A stretch of 64,000 nt of DNA, taken from Closterium sp. NIES-65 (taxonomy: Eukaryota > Streptophyta > Zygnematophyceae > Desmidiales > Closteriaceae). The translations under genes were made by a program, and so were the position numbers. Below, piece after piece: positions 1 through 9,754 of this stretch. Where the stretch lies: assembly GCA_948144175.1 (NCBI GenBank), contig CANXME010002096.1, forward strand, positions 744,001 through 808,000, in the 5' to 3' direction. The notes beneath the pieces were generated by a model. The model saw only the letters and a list, made by a program, of their open reading frames with translations, was not told the DNA's origin and did not search any database. Position 1 is the stretch's first letter. Every line of letters begins with the position of its first letter.

Positions 1-1458
1 GGCTTTGATCTTCCGTGGGTCCACGTGTACGCCCTCGGCACTCACCATGTGCCCGAGAAACTGCACCTTCTTCAGGGCGAAGTCGCTCTTTGACAGCTTC
101 ACGTAGAACTTGTTTTTCCGCAGGATCTGGAACACCTTCCGCAGATGCTCCACGTGCTCCTTCATGTTATTGGAGTAGATGAGAATGTCGTCCAGGTACA
201 CCACCACGCATTCGTCCAGCAGGGGTCGTAAGATGTGATTCATCTCCGCCTGAAACGTTGCTGGTGCGTTGCAGAGTCCGAACGGCATCACCAAGTATTC
301 GTAGGAGCCGTATCTGGTACGGAACGCTGTCTTGTGGACGGAGTTGTCTGCCATCTTGATCTGCCAGTAGCCCGATCGTAGGTCCAGTTTCGAAAATACT
401 GTTGCTCCACGCATTTGATCGAGTAGGTCGTCTATGCGCGGTATGGGATATTTGTTTTTGACTGTCTATTTGTTCAGTGCACGGTAGTCGATGCACATCC
501 GTAGATTGTCGCCTGGTTTTGGAGTGAAGAGAACTGGTGCGCCGTAGGGAGAGGTGGATGGGCGGATCAGTTGTCTGTCCAGTAGATACTCTATCTGTTT
601 TTCCATGTCTGTCAGTTCAGTCGGACTCAGTCGGTATGGTGCACGTGAGACGGGTTTCGCACCTGGTTCCTCCACGATCTCGTGCTCGTGGGTGCGTGCT
701 GGAGGTACGCCTGCAGGTAGGTCGTCGAGCATTATATCCTTGTACTGCTCCAAGACCTCTTTCACTGCTGCAGGTAGTTCGGAACTCGGCTTCTACTCCT
801 CTGCTGCTGCCATAACCAGTGCTAGGTAACCCGTGTTACTCTTGTTCACCGTCTGTTCGAATCGTGCCAGTGTCGTTTCAGGTACGTCCCCTGTATCCGT
901 CCAGCTTCGCAGTGCTATCCGCTTACCATTGTTGTAGATGCACACCTTGTTGTTGACCCAATCGATCTCGGGGTTGAACCGCTTCAGAAAATCTCGCCCC
1001 AAGATAAAATCTAATCCTTTGATGTTGGTGACTGGTAGCTTCGGCTTCCACCTCAACGCACCTATATGCAGTTGCAGTGATGCTTCGCCGTGGATAGGAA
1101 GCTTCGTACCTTCCACCATGGTTGCTGAAAACTGGGTCTCTTCCGCCTTCTCTCCAATTTTCTCCAATGCTCCGCGGTCACACCCCGAGTGAGATGCACC
1201 GCTGTCCACCAGTGCCTGGAGGCGTCGCCCATTGCATAACACCTCGAGGAGTAGTGGTTTCTGCTGTGCTGAGTAGCCAAAGAGGGTCTTGTTAATAGGA
1301 TCATAGGGTACATCAAACTTAATACCTTCCATTTTTCCTATACCTGACTCAGCGCTTTCCAACTTCACCTGGGGGGTAGGAGGATTTTTCCGAGGCTTGT
1401 ATAATTTTTCCTGAGCATGGATGTCTCCTCTAAGCCTTGGCAGCTGTGTAGGCTTCAC
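1..1458 (-). pseudogene. Ty3/gypsy pol relic (protease-reverse transcriptase), runs off the window
   Basis: Reading leftward, one frame encodes an aspartic protease (LVDSGASHSG, then ILGRDFL) followed by a reverse transcriptase with [22 protein letters not shown] and [11 protein letters not shown]. The frame continues to the window edge at the thumb region ([10 protein letters not shown]). Two in-frame TAG codons, at 793-795 and 466-468, break it; the second lies where RT conservation predicts NKQTVKNK, so CAG became TAG. No frameshift is needed to join the parts. The open frame begins just after a leader with a tRNA primer site, so gag is missing. RNase H and integrase, if present, lie outside the window. 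It is non-functional as it stands. Confidence 0.9.
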
Positions 1459-1578
1459 CTGCGGGCGACGGGGAGCCTTAACACTGTGCTGCGGGGAGAG
1501 AATATTAGCTCCACGGAACGCACGACCCTGAGAATATTAGACCGGAACTAAGCGGTTGAAGACCTCGCGTGTAAACCC

Positions 1579-1591
1579 GCTCTGATTACCA
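1579..1591 (-). other. Primer-binding site of the leftmost gypsy element (initiator tRNA-Met type)
   Basis: On the minus strand the sequence is TGGTAATCAGAGC, one base longer than the standard initiator tRNA-Met primer site TGGTATCAGAGC. It marks the 3' end of the 5' LTR, which ends in CACA at about 1594. It lies only about 120 bases from the protease frame, which shows that gag has been deleted. Confidence 0.75.
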
Positions 1592-1593
1592 AG

Positions 1594-1900
1594 TGTGAGG
1601 ATCTAGGATCGAGTTCAGTAAAGAGAATGAGAATTGAGTCGAGTTGAATTGAATTGAATTGAATCGAATGTCCACCTGGGTACAACACGAGGCTATATAT
1701 AGGCTCGACACAAGGCCCCGTAACCAGGTGTTACGCGAAGGTTCCGCGGGTCGCGAAGCGTCCCGAACAGATCCTTACCGAATTCGGTAGAAGGCAATTC
1801 GGTGGCAACCGAAAAGCCAGAATTCGGTGCACGTAACCTAGCTCGGTGCTATAACTATAATAAAATATAGGAAAGCACCTAGCCTAGGAAATCAAGCAAT
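1594..1900 (-). mobile_element. Probable 5' LTR of the leftmost gypsy element (outer edge unresolved)
   Basis: The stretch upstream of the primer site has a strong TATA-like run (1693-1702), a GAATT pentamer repeat (about 1640-1665) and several copies of ACCGAATTC-like motifs near 1780-1830. This is the expected place for the promoter of a leftward-transcribed element. I could not place the outer terminus because the partner LTR is outside the window. Confidence 0.5.
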
Positions 1901-1989
1901 TCATGCATGCATATGATTATCCTATGCTAGAAATAGCATGATAAAGTAGAGGCAAGCAAGCATAGCTGGCATAAGCCGTCGTACTCTCA

Positions 1990-3598
1990 CACATCTCGTG
2001 TCTGCGCTGATTGCACCTGAGGGAGACCCGGATGCACCAGACATCCCAACTCCTCGATTGAGGGTCCCTACTCCTCTCAGGGGCAGTCGGCCATGGACGC
2101 AGAGATGGCTTCCTGGAAGTCCACAGGCACCTACGTCGACGAGGTTCCCCCACCTGGGGCGAACATCGTCAGTGGCGTGTGGATCTTCAGGGTGAAGCGG
2201 CCGCCGGGTTCTCCGCCTGTCTTCAAGGCGCGTTACGTGGCTCGAGGCTTCAATCAGCGGCAGGGAGTTGACTACTTTCAGACCTTCTCTCCCAACCCGA
2301 AGATGACCACTCTTTGGGTGCTGCTGCACATAGCCGCTCAGCGCGACTACGAGCTTCACTCTCTTGACTTCAGCACGGCTTTCCTGTAGAGCAGCCTGCA
2401 GGAGGAGATCTGGCTGCGCCGCCCACCTGGCTTCACTGGGTCGTTTCCTCCTGGTACCCAGTGGAGCCTCCGGCGGCCAGTCTACGGTCTCCGTCAGGCG
2501 CCCCTTGATTGGCACGACACACTGAGGACTACACTTGCGGCTCTTGGGTTTGCTCCTTCTACAGCCGACCCGTCGCTGTTTCTGCGCACCGACACCTCTT
2601 TGCCGCCGTTCTACATCCTCGTGTACGTCGCCGACTTGGTCTTTGCCACTGCTGACACTGCTGGACTCGCCCACGTGAAGTCCGAGCTGTAGAAGAGACA
2701 CACGTGCACAGACCTGGGTGAACTGCGCAGCTACCTTGGCTTGCAGATCACCCGGGATAGAGCACATCATACCATTACCCTGACTCAGTCACACATGGTG
2801 CAGCAGGTCCTTGAGCGCTTCGGCTTCACGTACTCCTCGCCTCAGGCCACTTCTCTGTCTACTCGCCACTCGCTCTCAGCTCTGCCTTCGGATGAGTCCG
2901 TAGAGTGGAGTGGCCCGTACCCAGAGCTTGTTGGCTGCCTCATGTACCTGATGACCTGCACACGACCTGACCTTGCATACCCTCTTAGCATCTTGGCACG
3001 CTATGTTGCTCCTGAGAGACACCGACCAGAGCACATGGCTGCAGCGAAGAGGGTGTTGCGTTAGGTGTGCAATACGTCGAGCATGGGACTAGTGCTTGGA
3101 GGGCGACGTCGAGTGGTCCTCACAGGTCACGCAGACGCTTCTTGGGCTGACGACCAGGCTACGCAGCGGTCGTCACAGGGTTACACCTTCAGCCTTGGTT
3201 CCGGCTCTGTTTCGTGTCGGTCTACCCGCTCGTCTTTTGTTCTCAGCTCCAGCTGTGAGGCTGAGATCTACGCGGGGGCCATGGCTGCACAGGAGCTACG
3301 CTGGCTCACCTACCTGCTGACTGACCTAGGAGAGCCGCCTCGTTCTCCTCCAGTTCTGTACGTAGACAACAAGGCCATGTTGGCCTTGTGTCGGGAGCAC
3401 AGACTGTAGCACAGAACGAAGCACATTGCTCTCCGCTACTTCCTGGCTCGTGATCTGCAGCAGCGTGGTCAGCTCCGCCTCACCTACGTGGCCTCTGAGG
3501 CCAACACTGCTGATATCTTTACCAAGGCACTTCCGCCTTGTGATCATCAGCGCTTCTGTACTGTGCTAGGTCTTGTGCCTACTTGGCCTCACTTGCTC
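1990..3598 (+). pseudogene. Copia element F: decayed reverse transcriptase-RNase H
   Basis: One plus-strand frame runs from the start of the copia RT (MDAEMASWKSTGTYVDEVPP) through RNase H to the pol C-terminus (CTVLGLVP). It closely matches copia A and B further right. Four in-frame TAG codons interrupt it at 2387, 2690, 3062 and 3407; comparison with the other copies shows CAG to TAG (twice), TAC to TAG and GAG to TAG. The RT active site YVDDL is YVADL here (about 2627), so the first catalytic aspartate is lost. About 22 bases are deleted near 2060. Gag, protease and integrase are absent, so the copy is 5'-truncated and dead. Confidence 0.92.
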
Positions 3599-3806
3599 AT
3601 TTCTTGATCTTGTTTGTACTGTACTCTTTCTATATCTGCACTTGCTTGTTTACTTTTATATATATGATCTTGCATGTGAACTGGCCTTGTGGCCTTACTC
3701 TTGTGCTCGGACTGTGTGGTAACGTTGTGATCCACCCTGAGCTTGCTTTGCTTTGCTTGACTGGTCTTGTGACCCCTTGTTCTCCCCCACTTTGCCTATG
3801 GGGGTG

Positions 3807-3935
3807 TGTCTGGTATATATGCTATAGTCTGTGTAGGCTGTAGTGGGGCAGTTCATATGGGGCACAACACTTTAGGGTTTACTACTTGTACTCCTCATTC
3901 TGCTCAATGCATTCATTTTGGTTCTCATCCTCACA
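3807..3935 (+). mobile_element. 3' LTR of copia element F
   Basis: The LTR begins TGTCTGG directly after a G-rich polypurine stretch (CTATGGGGGTG) and ends CACA. It shares with the other copia LTRs the core GGCTGTAGTGGGG, a GGGGCACAAC block and TTTAGGGTTTACTACTTG. At 129 bp it is very short for a copia LTR. The 5' LTR is missing. Confidence 0.8.
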
Positions 3936-4452
3936 CTAAAGAGGTGTATCCTTCCCAAATGGAAAAAAAAAAAAAAATGGCGAACGTTGCAGTAATTACA
4001 AAACTTGAAAGCCCGATTCCCTTTCGCGGAAAGTTTTATTTAATCATTTTGCAAGTTTGCAATGATGCTATCAAAAATATGATTTGAACCGTCTTTGTAC
4101 GAGCCATATATGTATATGTATATATATATAAACTTTGAAACTTCTTGGTCCGTGGTATTAGACTAAACAGGGTCCTTCAAAGTCGAGGCGGGACTTGTTC
4201 AAGAAATATAAAACTTTGCGTAAAGGCTTTCAAACTCGATAAATTCCTCAATTATAGGATCATTTCGGCGGTAGTTTCATGTACTTACGATTCGCGTGAT
4301 GGGCTTCTAACAGGCCCTTAAATTCGTTTTTGGCCTGTCTGATTCGTCAGAATAGTACACAATTTTAGTCTGAAAATCTCAGAGTTGGTATAAAAAACAG
4401 GCTGAAATTTCAGAGTGTCCTAAAAAAAAAGTCTGATCATTCAAAAACTATG
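3936..4452. other. AT-rich intergenic stretch, no gene
   Basis: It contains a 14-base A run (about 3962) and alternating TA tracts (about 4105-4130). GGCTGAAATTTCAG-like motifs at 4370-4440 recur near 41,060-41,130 and suggest a dispersed degenerate repeat. I see no coding potential. Confidence 0.6.
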
Positions 4453-5004
4453 TACCGTATTCCCCCGGACATACCACCCTAGGGTGCTATGATAACTACA
4501 CAAAAAAATGGGGGGGGGGTCTTGTCATCGGAAAAAGCTACATTGCACCCGGGTCTTTTTATACGGTATTTTTAGTGTAAGGATTTTGATGCAAAGACAA
4601 CTTGGGTGTTTTCAAAGTTGGATTACCATCACAGCTAGAAGCGAGAATGTGGGTTTTGGCGAGATCCTTTTCACCCCCCTTGAAATTGCCAAGTGGCACC
4701 TTTTTGGCCACTTGGTAGTGAACAATCTTCCAGCGTGGCAGTAGCGTAAAAGAGGGAGGGGGGTGATTTCGGTAGATTACATTGAAACTACCATGAAATT
4801 TCATCGCGGAAGTTATTTCCGCAATGTTCTGCAGTACTCGCTAACAGCTATAATTAGAAATTTTGTATGAGAGGAGGGTGCTATAGAAAATTCACCCCAA
4901 AAGGGGGGTATAGTAGATACTAGGTCCGCTATAGCACCCCCCCCGCACAAGCCACCCGAGGGGTGCTCTATTTCGGCGGGTGGTATGTCCGGGGGAATAC
5001 GGTA
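4453..5004. mobile_element. MITE-1, perfect 25-bp terminal inverted repeats, TA target duplication
   Basis: The left terminus CCGTATTCCCCCGGACATAC (4455 onward, 25 bp to 4479) is repeated exactly and inverted at 4978-5002. Both ends are flanked by TA (4453-4454 and 5003-5004), the Tc1/mariner type of target duplication. The interior is non-coding with GGGTGCTAT-type sub-terminal repeats. At about 550 bp without a transposase it is a non-autonomous element. The superfamily assignment rests only on the TA duplication. Confidence 0.8.
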
Positions 5005-5514
5005 TTCAATGTTTCATCGGAATGTAATCAATGTTTCCTTCATCTGCTACCGAAACACACAACACTAAGGGGATTTTCGAAAAAACATGCGCTGACAGGG
5101 CGATTATATGTGTCAGGGCGAATCTTGTGGTGCGAAAGAGCGAATCTGCAATGTCAGGGAGAGTTTTCTGTGATTGGTCGAAAATTGTTGTGCTTTGACA
5201 GCGCAAATCTGTTGTGTCAGGGCCCTTTTGCTATGATTGGGCGAAAATCTTGTGCTGTAAGGCTCGAATTTGCTGTGTCAAGGCAATTTTGCGTTGACAT
5301 TGCTGTGATCATTAAATCATGCTTGTAGAATTCTTGATTAAGAATTCTTAATATCTGATATGCAACTTTTTAGAGTTTTTTGGCAAGTCCAACTTGCTGA
5401 GAAGCGAGAACACATCTCATAGCACATGAGAAAAGCACACCAACCAGTTCTCACACTATGTACATTGAAGTGGTGCTAAAACGCAATCATACCCACACAA
5501 CACAGCAAGGCCAC
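5005..5514. other. Intergenic stretch downstream of the cupin gene
   Basis: From about 5090 to 5300 it holds imperfect copies of a roughly 55-base motif (GTCAGGGCGAAT..., TGTGATTGGTCGAAAAT...). No open frame has a recognisable product. It presumably includes the 3' UTR of the leftward cupin gene. Confidence 0.5.
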
Positions 5515-7563
5515 TCAGAAGCCCACCACCTGCTCAATGAGCATCGGCATCTCCTCCTCCCCCTCTCCCTTGCTCTTCCTGGGCGGCAGGATGCCAAACT
5601 CACTCTGCCTGGTAGCCCGCAGCTTCTCCAGCAGCTTCTCATCGGCGTTGAAAGCGGCGCGCTGGATTGTGCGAGGCAGCATGCGGAACACCGAGTTCGC
5701 CCCCGCCAGGAACCCCGCCTGCGGGCGGCTCTTGGGAATCATGGCGATGCACTCCAGACCCTCTCCGTATGCCAGCTGCACGAACAAAAAGAGTTGCGAC
5801 CAGAAGAAGGAATGTGGAACCAGAACAAGATGGGAGTTTTACAGTTTGAGGATAGGAGACCAGTGGAACAATTAGAACGAGCTAGGAATTTTACTGCTTG
5901 GTAAGGCCTCTTGACCCGGCAAGCTAAGGCCTCTTGACCTGGCAAGCGAGCGTGTACTCACAGCAGCGTGGGGGTAGCTAGCAGGCACGACCACGAAGTC
6001 ACCCTGCTTCACATCATGGCGCAGCGCCTGGCTGCCGTCGGGATAGGCAATCTCCACACGGCCCTTGCCCTTGGTGATATACAGCATCGCAGCCGCATTC
6101 GCCAGCCATCGTGGCGCCGTCATGGCGTTGCCCTCCAGGCTGAAGCGCGCCACTGCAAAGCCCACTTTGCGGAACGCGGGGAGCTTGTATCCGCTCGCCA
6201 TGGTCACGGTGCCGCCGCGCTTCACGTAGATGTCCGGCTGGCGGGTCTTGAGGTTGTACGTGAACTCCGCAAAGATGCTCACACTGCGCTTCGCCCCCTT
6301 GCCAAAGTGTGGCTGGTCATTGCCCCCGTACGCCTCAGTCTCCTCTCCAATCTCTCCCTCTTCATCCAGCACCTCGGTCTGCTCAAGCCTGGTGACCAGC
6401 TGTTCCAGCTCTGCGCGCAGCTGAGGGCTGACCTTCACGAAGGACGTTTCCTTTTGTGCGTCCAGCAGCTGCTGCACGTCCTTCTCCTCCACGTCCCACG
6501 CGTGGGCTAGAAGGTCCTTGCTGCAGCAGACACGGGACGGAAAGAAAAGGGTTGATAAGAAAAGAAACAGCCAAAACGCATTGCAGGCAGACGAGAACGA
6601 ACACACAGCGTGCAAGACATGGTGATAGCGGCAATGGCATAGGCATAGCGTAATCATCATGCACACTGCAAAGCGGAATGCATGGCACAGCACGCCAAAG
6701 CCCTCCTTCTGCGCGCCCATGAGGTGGAAGGGCGTGTAGCGGCAGGGGCAGGGGCCCTTGGAGGTGAAGGTGTGGGAGGGTGTCAGGGCCTTTGGAATAG
6801 CGGGCCCTTGGAACATACCTGAAGCCATGCAGCACGCCTCCGAAGCCCTCCTTCTGCGCGCCCATGAGGTGGAACGGCGTGTAGCGGCAGGGGCAAGGGC
6901 CCTTGGAGGTGTCTGCGAGAGTGACCATGCGCAGCGGCTGCTGCCCGTTGTTCCACACCCACCGCGCCCACCCCCTCGGCACCACAAACGCGTCACCCTC
7001 CCTCAGACGCCTGGATAGGGGCACAAGACAGGACGGAGGAGCATGCTATTTAGCTTACAAGGCAGCAAAAAGAACCAGCAATGGCCTGCGGCTGCGTCAG
7101 CAGCAGCAACCGTGACAGGAGCACCCATCGAGAAACGACAAGTGTTACCTGACGGTGGTAGGAGCGCCCATAGGGCTGATGAGCCCTGCCATGGCCTCGC
7201 CGTTCAGCACATAGCCCACCTGCCGTGTTGCGAATCACACATGCAACATCGGAACACAAGGGAGTGACCATCAAGGCCAACAAGAGTCCTCCCGGAAACC
7301 TCAGGCAGAGAGCGGCGCGTACAAGAACAGTAATATACAGCGGAGAGTGGAAGAATGCAGTGTTGAAGTCACTTTCGAGAATTCTCACAAGTGAATGCAA
7401 GACAGCAAAGGAGAGTCGCAAGTGTAGAAGGAAGCATGCAGAAGGAGAGTCGGTGAATGCATGACTAACCTGGGCGGAATCAGCGTAGGAGGGCAGCGCG
7501 AGCGACTGGCTCTCCACCGTGAGCATGGCTGCCCCCACTTCAGCCGCCTGTGGAGATGCGGGA

Positions 7564-7597
<34 letters not shown>

Positions 7598-8001
7598 GGG
7601 CGGGTAGGGGGAAAGTCAGATGGGTTATTTCAGATGCATCAAAGAGCGAGCATGGCTGGCCCCAATTCCGCCGCCTGTGACGACGAGCAGGGCGGGAGAC
7701 AGGCACAAAGCCGGACCAGGAGACAGATAAGTGTAAGGATTAGTATAAGAAGAGAAACGAACAGGAAGCTTCCTTCCTACAATAAACGAGGCTGAGGCAT
7801 CAGAGGAAATGGCCCAACAGCATGTGCTCCTCCCCCTCTCACCTCCAGCTGCTTGAAATCTTCGCTCCACACCTCCACGCGTCCTCCAGTGCCCCGGAAT
7901 TTCTCCTTGGGCTGCCCGGGAAGGAATTCCTGCTCCTCCGCGAACGCGCCGTGAACCAGCAGTGCCGCCAGCACCGCCAACACAAGCGTGAGCTTCCCCA
8001 T
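5515..8001 (-). CDS. Secreted double-cupin 11S-globulin-like protein, six exons, 439 aa
   Basis: Exons on the minus strand are 8001-7843, 7547-7470, 7219-7149, 7010-6819, 6520-5962 and 5775-5515, all with GT-AG borders and consistent phase; they total 1320 nt. The start gives a signal peptide (MGKLTLVLAVLAALLVHGAF, cleavage near residue 21), so the product enters the secretory pathway. The N-terminal cupin includes VGYVLNGEAMAGLISP and EGDAFVVPRGWARWVWNNG. The linker HGFSKDLLAHAWDV matches the 11S signature before the second barrel. The second cupin has YVKRGGTVTMASGYKLPAF and MLYITKGKGRVEIAYP. The length fits the 11S/legumin family. Proteins of this family act as vacuolar storage proteins in seed plants; the role outside seed plants is uncertain. 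Intron 4 holds a partial copy of exon 4. Confidence 0.88.
6673..6767 (-). repeat. Intronic partial duplicate of cupin exon 4
   Basis: On the minus strand this stretch encodes TSKGPCPCRYTPFHLMGAQK, as does the 3' half of exon 4 (6819-6912). In the duplicate the exon-4 donor (TTCAG followed by GTATGT) is changed to TTCCGC, so it is probably not spliced as an exon. Confidence 0.8.
7567..7595. repeat. 29-base poly(G) run in cupin intron 1
   Basis: An uninterrupted run of about 29 G on the plus strand (C in the transcript), inside the intron between exons 1 and 2. Length is likely variable and hard to sequence. Confidence 0.85.
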
Positions 8002-9629
8002 GCTGCTTGGTCGCGACGAGAGGACGAATTCACGATTATCACTACGATGAGATGGACTTGCTCAGAGCGAGCGAACGCAGCTGCTTCTGAGATAAGAACG
8101 CGCCGGAGCCGCGACGGACGACAAGAGAGGGTGCTCGAAAAGGACGCAAGACAAGGAGACCACAAGGCCAAGGCTGACGATGGGGGACGATGAGAGGCAT
8201 CTTAATCGGAGGCCCGGGGTCCGTCCGCCAATGAGTCGGTCGTTCAGTCAGACGCGGTGCGAGGAGCAGCAGCTGGGAAGAGAACAACGGCGACTCGTCG
8301 ATGCTGTGCTCGAGGCGCCATTCGTCGTCGCTGGAGCGGCGCGAATGGACATGTCAGGCTGCGAGCATTGAGGTGATTTTTTAGGCTCACAACGCTAGTC
8401 ATGCTGCCTCAATCCCAGGCCCAAGGCTACAACATTTCGACGTGAGGAATAATAAGCACGCTGCCATCATCTTAGCATCATGCAGCAACGACCGCCATAT
8501 GGCGAGTCGGCGAGGATGCTGAATCAGCTCGCGCGGGGTGAGAGTCATGCTACGCGTGCCGCGGCGAACGTGTCGCAGTACTGAGGCTCGAAAAGTTCAT
8601 TACTGCAGTCGCACGAGAGGAGCACGAGAAGGCGACGCCTCGTGTCCAGCGAGCCATTTGAATCGGCGATTCGCGATCGAGTGAATGCACGTGAGTTCTC
8701 CCCACCGCCGCGACTCACGCAACGACGACTGCATGGGAGGTTCCTGGCTCGCATCTAGTCCATCAGGATCAGGTTGTTGATGCAAGCCGATGCCACAACT
8801 CCCCTGGTTTACGGAACTGAGCTTCCTGGCGCGCATCTACACAATCTCGCGTCGGGGGGTGATAAAACTGTAATCGGCGCGTAGGAGGGCCCACGCACAC
8901 GCCTCTACGGACTCATGGAAGCCGTCTCGATGGCGGCCCGGGCGCAGCTAGTTTCGGCATTGCCGACATGGCGTTCGGAAAACACATTGAAGAACGATGG
9001 CATGGCGGCCTGCTGGCTTGGCGGGACGACTCGGCGGGGTCTCGGCTAGGCCGAACAGAACAGAGACCCTCGCAGGGCGCATGAAGGAAAGGACGAGAAA
9101 GGAAAAATCTCCGTGTCAGGCTCTCACGCGAGCATGGAGTTTAGTAGTGGGTTGTCATAGCGGATCATGAGCTAGGTGCATATGTACGTGCAGGCCTGAG
9201 TGTACAAATCCTCATGCAACCAAAAGCACCTCAGTGCCCAGCATGGCAGCCTGTGCAACTGGTAGGGAGTGGTTTGGCTATGGTGTGCCGTGGTGCGGCG
9301 TGATGCGTTGCGGTGTGAGGGTTTGTAGGGTAGAGTAACGCTTACAGTGCTCGGTGGTGCTCCTTGGCGGTCAATGTGGGTATGCAGGACTCGATAGTAG
9401 CATGGTACGCTTGGATAAAACTCGTGATATAGATTGGTCCAGCATGACTAATTCGACTATACAGGCACTTGATGCAAATCTCAAATCCGTGACAACAATA
9501 CGTTGCCATATATTTATGAAGGAATTTGCTGTGACTTGTACAAGACTGTATGCAGCACGAATAAAAAGGACAAAGTTAGTGGCAGTTACCAGGCCTCAAG
9601 AGAGACAGGTCCCGAAAGTTCACGTGTGA
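8002..9629. other. Intergenic: cupin promoter side and J-protein 3' side, no gene
   Basis: About 1.6 kb with no recognisable coding frame on either strand. It must contain the promoter and leader of the leftward cupin gene (close to 8002-8300) and the 3' flank of the leftward J-protein gene. I could not single out a convincing TATA element. Confidence 0.5.
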
Positions 9630-9735
9630 ATAAGATGAGAGGAGGGATGGCGGCTGGGTCAAGCTCCATGGCTCCTCGGGGCGGGGAGGGGAGTCCCTTG
9701 GGGCCACCCTCGTTGCCCTTTTATGTCAACTCAAA
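9630..9735 (-). repeat. Duplicate of the terminal coding segment of the J-protein gene
   Basis: Minus-strand reading gives KGNEGGPKGLPSPPRGAMEL and then DPAAIPP, a near copy of the end of exon 3 (9755-9925: KGNEANSKGLPSPPPGAMEL). It lies just beyond the exon-3 stop codon, so it would be in the 3' UTR. Confidence 0.8.
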
Positions 9736-9754
9736 AATCAGTTCACGCAAGCCT

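Noticed and set aside
2098..2389. An intact short gene on the plus strand near 2.1 kb
   Set aside because: It is the start of the copia F reverse transcriptase, truncated by a TAG and continuing in the same frame.
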